From NCBI GenBank assembly GCA_021203115.1, contig JAJQBV010000096.1, positions 1 through 7,423 of the forward strand: 7,423 nt of DNA. The letters run 5' to 3'. A program made the translations under genes and the position numbers. This document shows, in pieces, positions 6,705 to 7,423 of this stretch (positions are counted from its first letter, which is position 1; every line of letters starts with the position of its first letter). Origin of the DNA: Clostridiales bacterium (GTDB taxonomy: Bacteria > Bacillota > Clostridia > Lachnospirales > Lachnospiraceae). Below the pieces are notes generated by a model, which was not told where the DNA came from, did no database searches, and saw only the letters and a program-made list of their open reading frames with translations.

Positions 6705-7343
6705 TTAGTACCCCAGCTCTTCCCCGACGAGAATGACGCAGATGCGCTTGGCTACGTGGCTTCGCCTGGTGATGACGATCTGGCTGCAGATGCAGTCGTC
6801 GCCGAGACATTCTCCGCATCTGCCGGTATGGGAGCAGGGTGTGTTCTTCTCCAGACGCACGCAGTTGGGCGGCGCGGCGATATCCTTCACCCGCCGATAG
6901 GCGGACGGGATATCCGGAGCAACCTTATTGATTCCGGCCACAACGATCACCTTCTCCGGCCCGTAGCACAGGGCGGCAAGGCGGTTTCCACTGCCATCGA
7001 TATTGACCAGCTCGCCGTCCAGCGTGATGGCGTTCGTGCTCATGAGCAGGACATCGCCGAGAAGCATCCGGTGGAGAAGATCCGTCACCTCCTCCGGAGT
7101 CTTTCCCGCGGCCCGGTCGAGAAACGTGATATCCTCTCTGGCGCGGAGCCGTTCCATAATTCCGCACTCTTCCAGTGTCATGGAACCGCCGGTTCCGACC
7201 GTAGCACCGGCCTGAATCAAAGACATCGCCAGATCCGCCGCCTTTGCGGCAGTGGGACAGTAGTAGCCCTCCATTCGTCTCTTTTCCAGATTCCTGATAA
7301 TCGTGTTGGCCGTGTTCTCATAATATTGCTGTTTGGGTGTCAT
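6705..7343 (-). CDS. LUD-domain (lactate-utilization-like, DUF162/YkgG) protein
   Basis: The LUD domain was named from the LutB/LutC lactate oxidation proteins, but many single-domain members like this one have no assigned activity. The 212-aa product shows the family pattern: GATVGTGGSMTLEECG (about 46-61), LMSTNAITLDGELVNIDGSG (100-119) with NRLAAL just after, YGPEKVIVVAGINKV (127-141). A cysteine-rich tail with Cys170, 176, 179, 184 and 186 could bind metal or an iron-sulphur cluster; that is inference. The start is ATG 7343 with GGAGG (7355-7359) 11 nt upstream, slightly long, but no other start fits. No lutA/lutB partner or lactate permease is in the window, so a part in lactate oxidation is not supported by context. 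The gene converges on the importer operon and seems to be its own transcription unit. Confidence 0.9.
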   Translation of the reverse strand: MTPKQQYYENTANTIIRNLEKRRMEGYYCPTAAKAADLAMSLIQAGATVGTGGSMTLEECGIMERLRAREDITFLDRAAGKTPEEVTDLLHRMLLGDVLLMSTNAITLDGELVNIDGSGNRLAALCYGPEKVIVVAGINKVAPDIPSAYRRVKDIAAPPNCVRLEKNTPCSHTGRCGECLGDDCICSQIVITRRSHVAKRICVILVGEELGY

Positions 7344-7391
7344 TGTCTGAGAATCCTCCTTTTTGCATATTGAAAAAGACTATTTAAAATA

Positions 7392-7400
7392 ATTGTATCA
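7392..7400 (-). promoter_or_regulatory. Probable extended -10 promoter for the LUD-domain gene
   Basis: Read on the minus strand, 7400 to 7392 gives TGATACAAT, which fits an extended -10 element (TGN-TATAAT, one mismatch). No convincing -35 lies at the usual distance, as is common for extended -10 promoters. Transcription would start near 7385, leaving a leader of about 40 nt. Confidence 0.5.
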
Positions 7401-7423
7401 TGAATTAGCAATACATGTTTATA

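Noticed and set aside
6642..7373. 243-codon plus-strand open frame opposite the LUD gene
   Set aside because: It is longer than the LUD frame but has no recognisable motif or ribosome binding site and would begin just after the terminator; the minus-strand protein clearly matches the LUD family.

Overview
The window looks like ordinary chromosome from a spore-forming Firmicute, most likely class Clostridia and perhaps a Lachnospiraceae-type gut anaerobe. The grounds are a sigma-G sporulation factor, a clostridial-type PLP racemase, a lipoprotein with a long acidic Thr/Glu/Ala/Asp linker, GGAGG-type ribosome binding sites, consensus sigma-A promoters and a by-eye GC content in the mid-50s. The organism call is inference; no rRNA or other taxonomic marker is present.

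Layout, left to right. (1) On the minus strand at 88-873 lies sigG, the late forespore sigma factor. Its reading frame is broken by an in-frame amber codon (157-159) exactly where family members carry Gln at the start of the recognition helix of region 4.2. The remaining 22 codons are intact and end in TAA. (2) A divergent intergenic region (about 160 bp) holds a good sigma-A promoter for argS. (3) argS (1036-2802) and an alanine/ornithine-racemase-family gene (2873-3922) run on the plus strand and are probably co-transcribed. (4) A perfect-consensus promoter (TTGACA-N17-TATAAT) and a leader of about 110 nt with an attenuator-like hairpin precede a polar amino acid ABC importer. The importer order is binding lipoprotein, then a strong intercistronic stem-loop, then permease and ATPase with an 11-bp overlap. 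(5) A bidirectional rho-independent terminator separates this operon from a convergent minus-strand gene for a LUD-domain (lactate-utilization-like) protein, which has its own probable extended -10 promoter at the right edge.

Working together: the binding protein, permease and ATPase form one complete importer (family 3 SBP, HisM/GlnP-type permease, GlnQ-type ATPase). Its neighbours ArgRS and the ornithine/alanine racemase-like enzyme hint at basic or polar amino acid metabolism, but the importer has its own promoter and its substrate cannot be read from sequence.

I see no novel multi-gene system, mobile element, CRISPR array or RNA gene. The observation most worth follow-up is the amber codon in sigG. 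Next are the regulatory RNA structures around the transporter genes and the unusually acidic, repeat-bearing linker of the binding protein.
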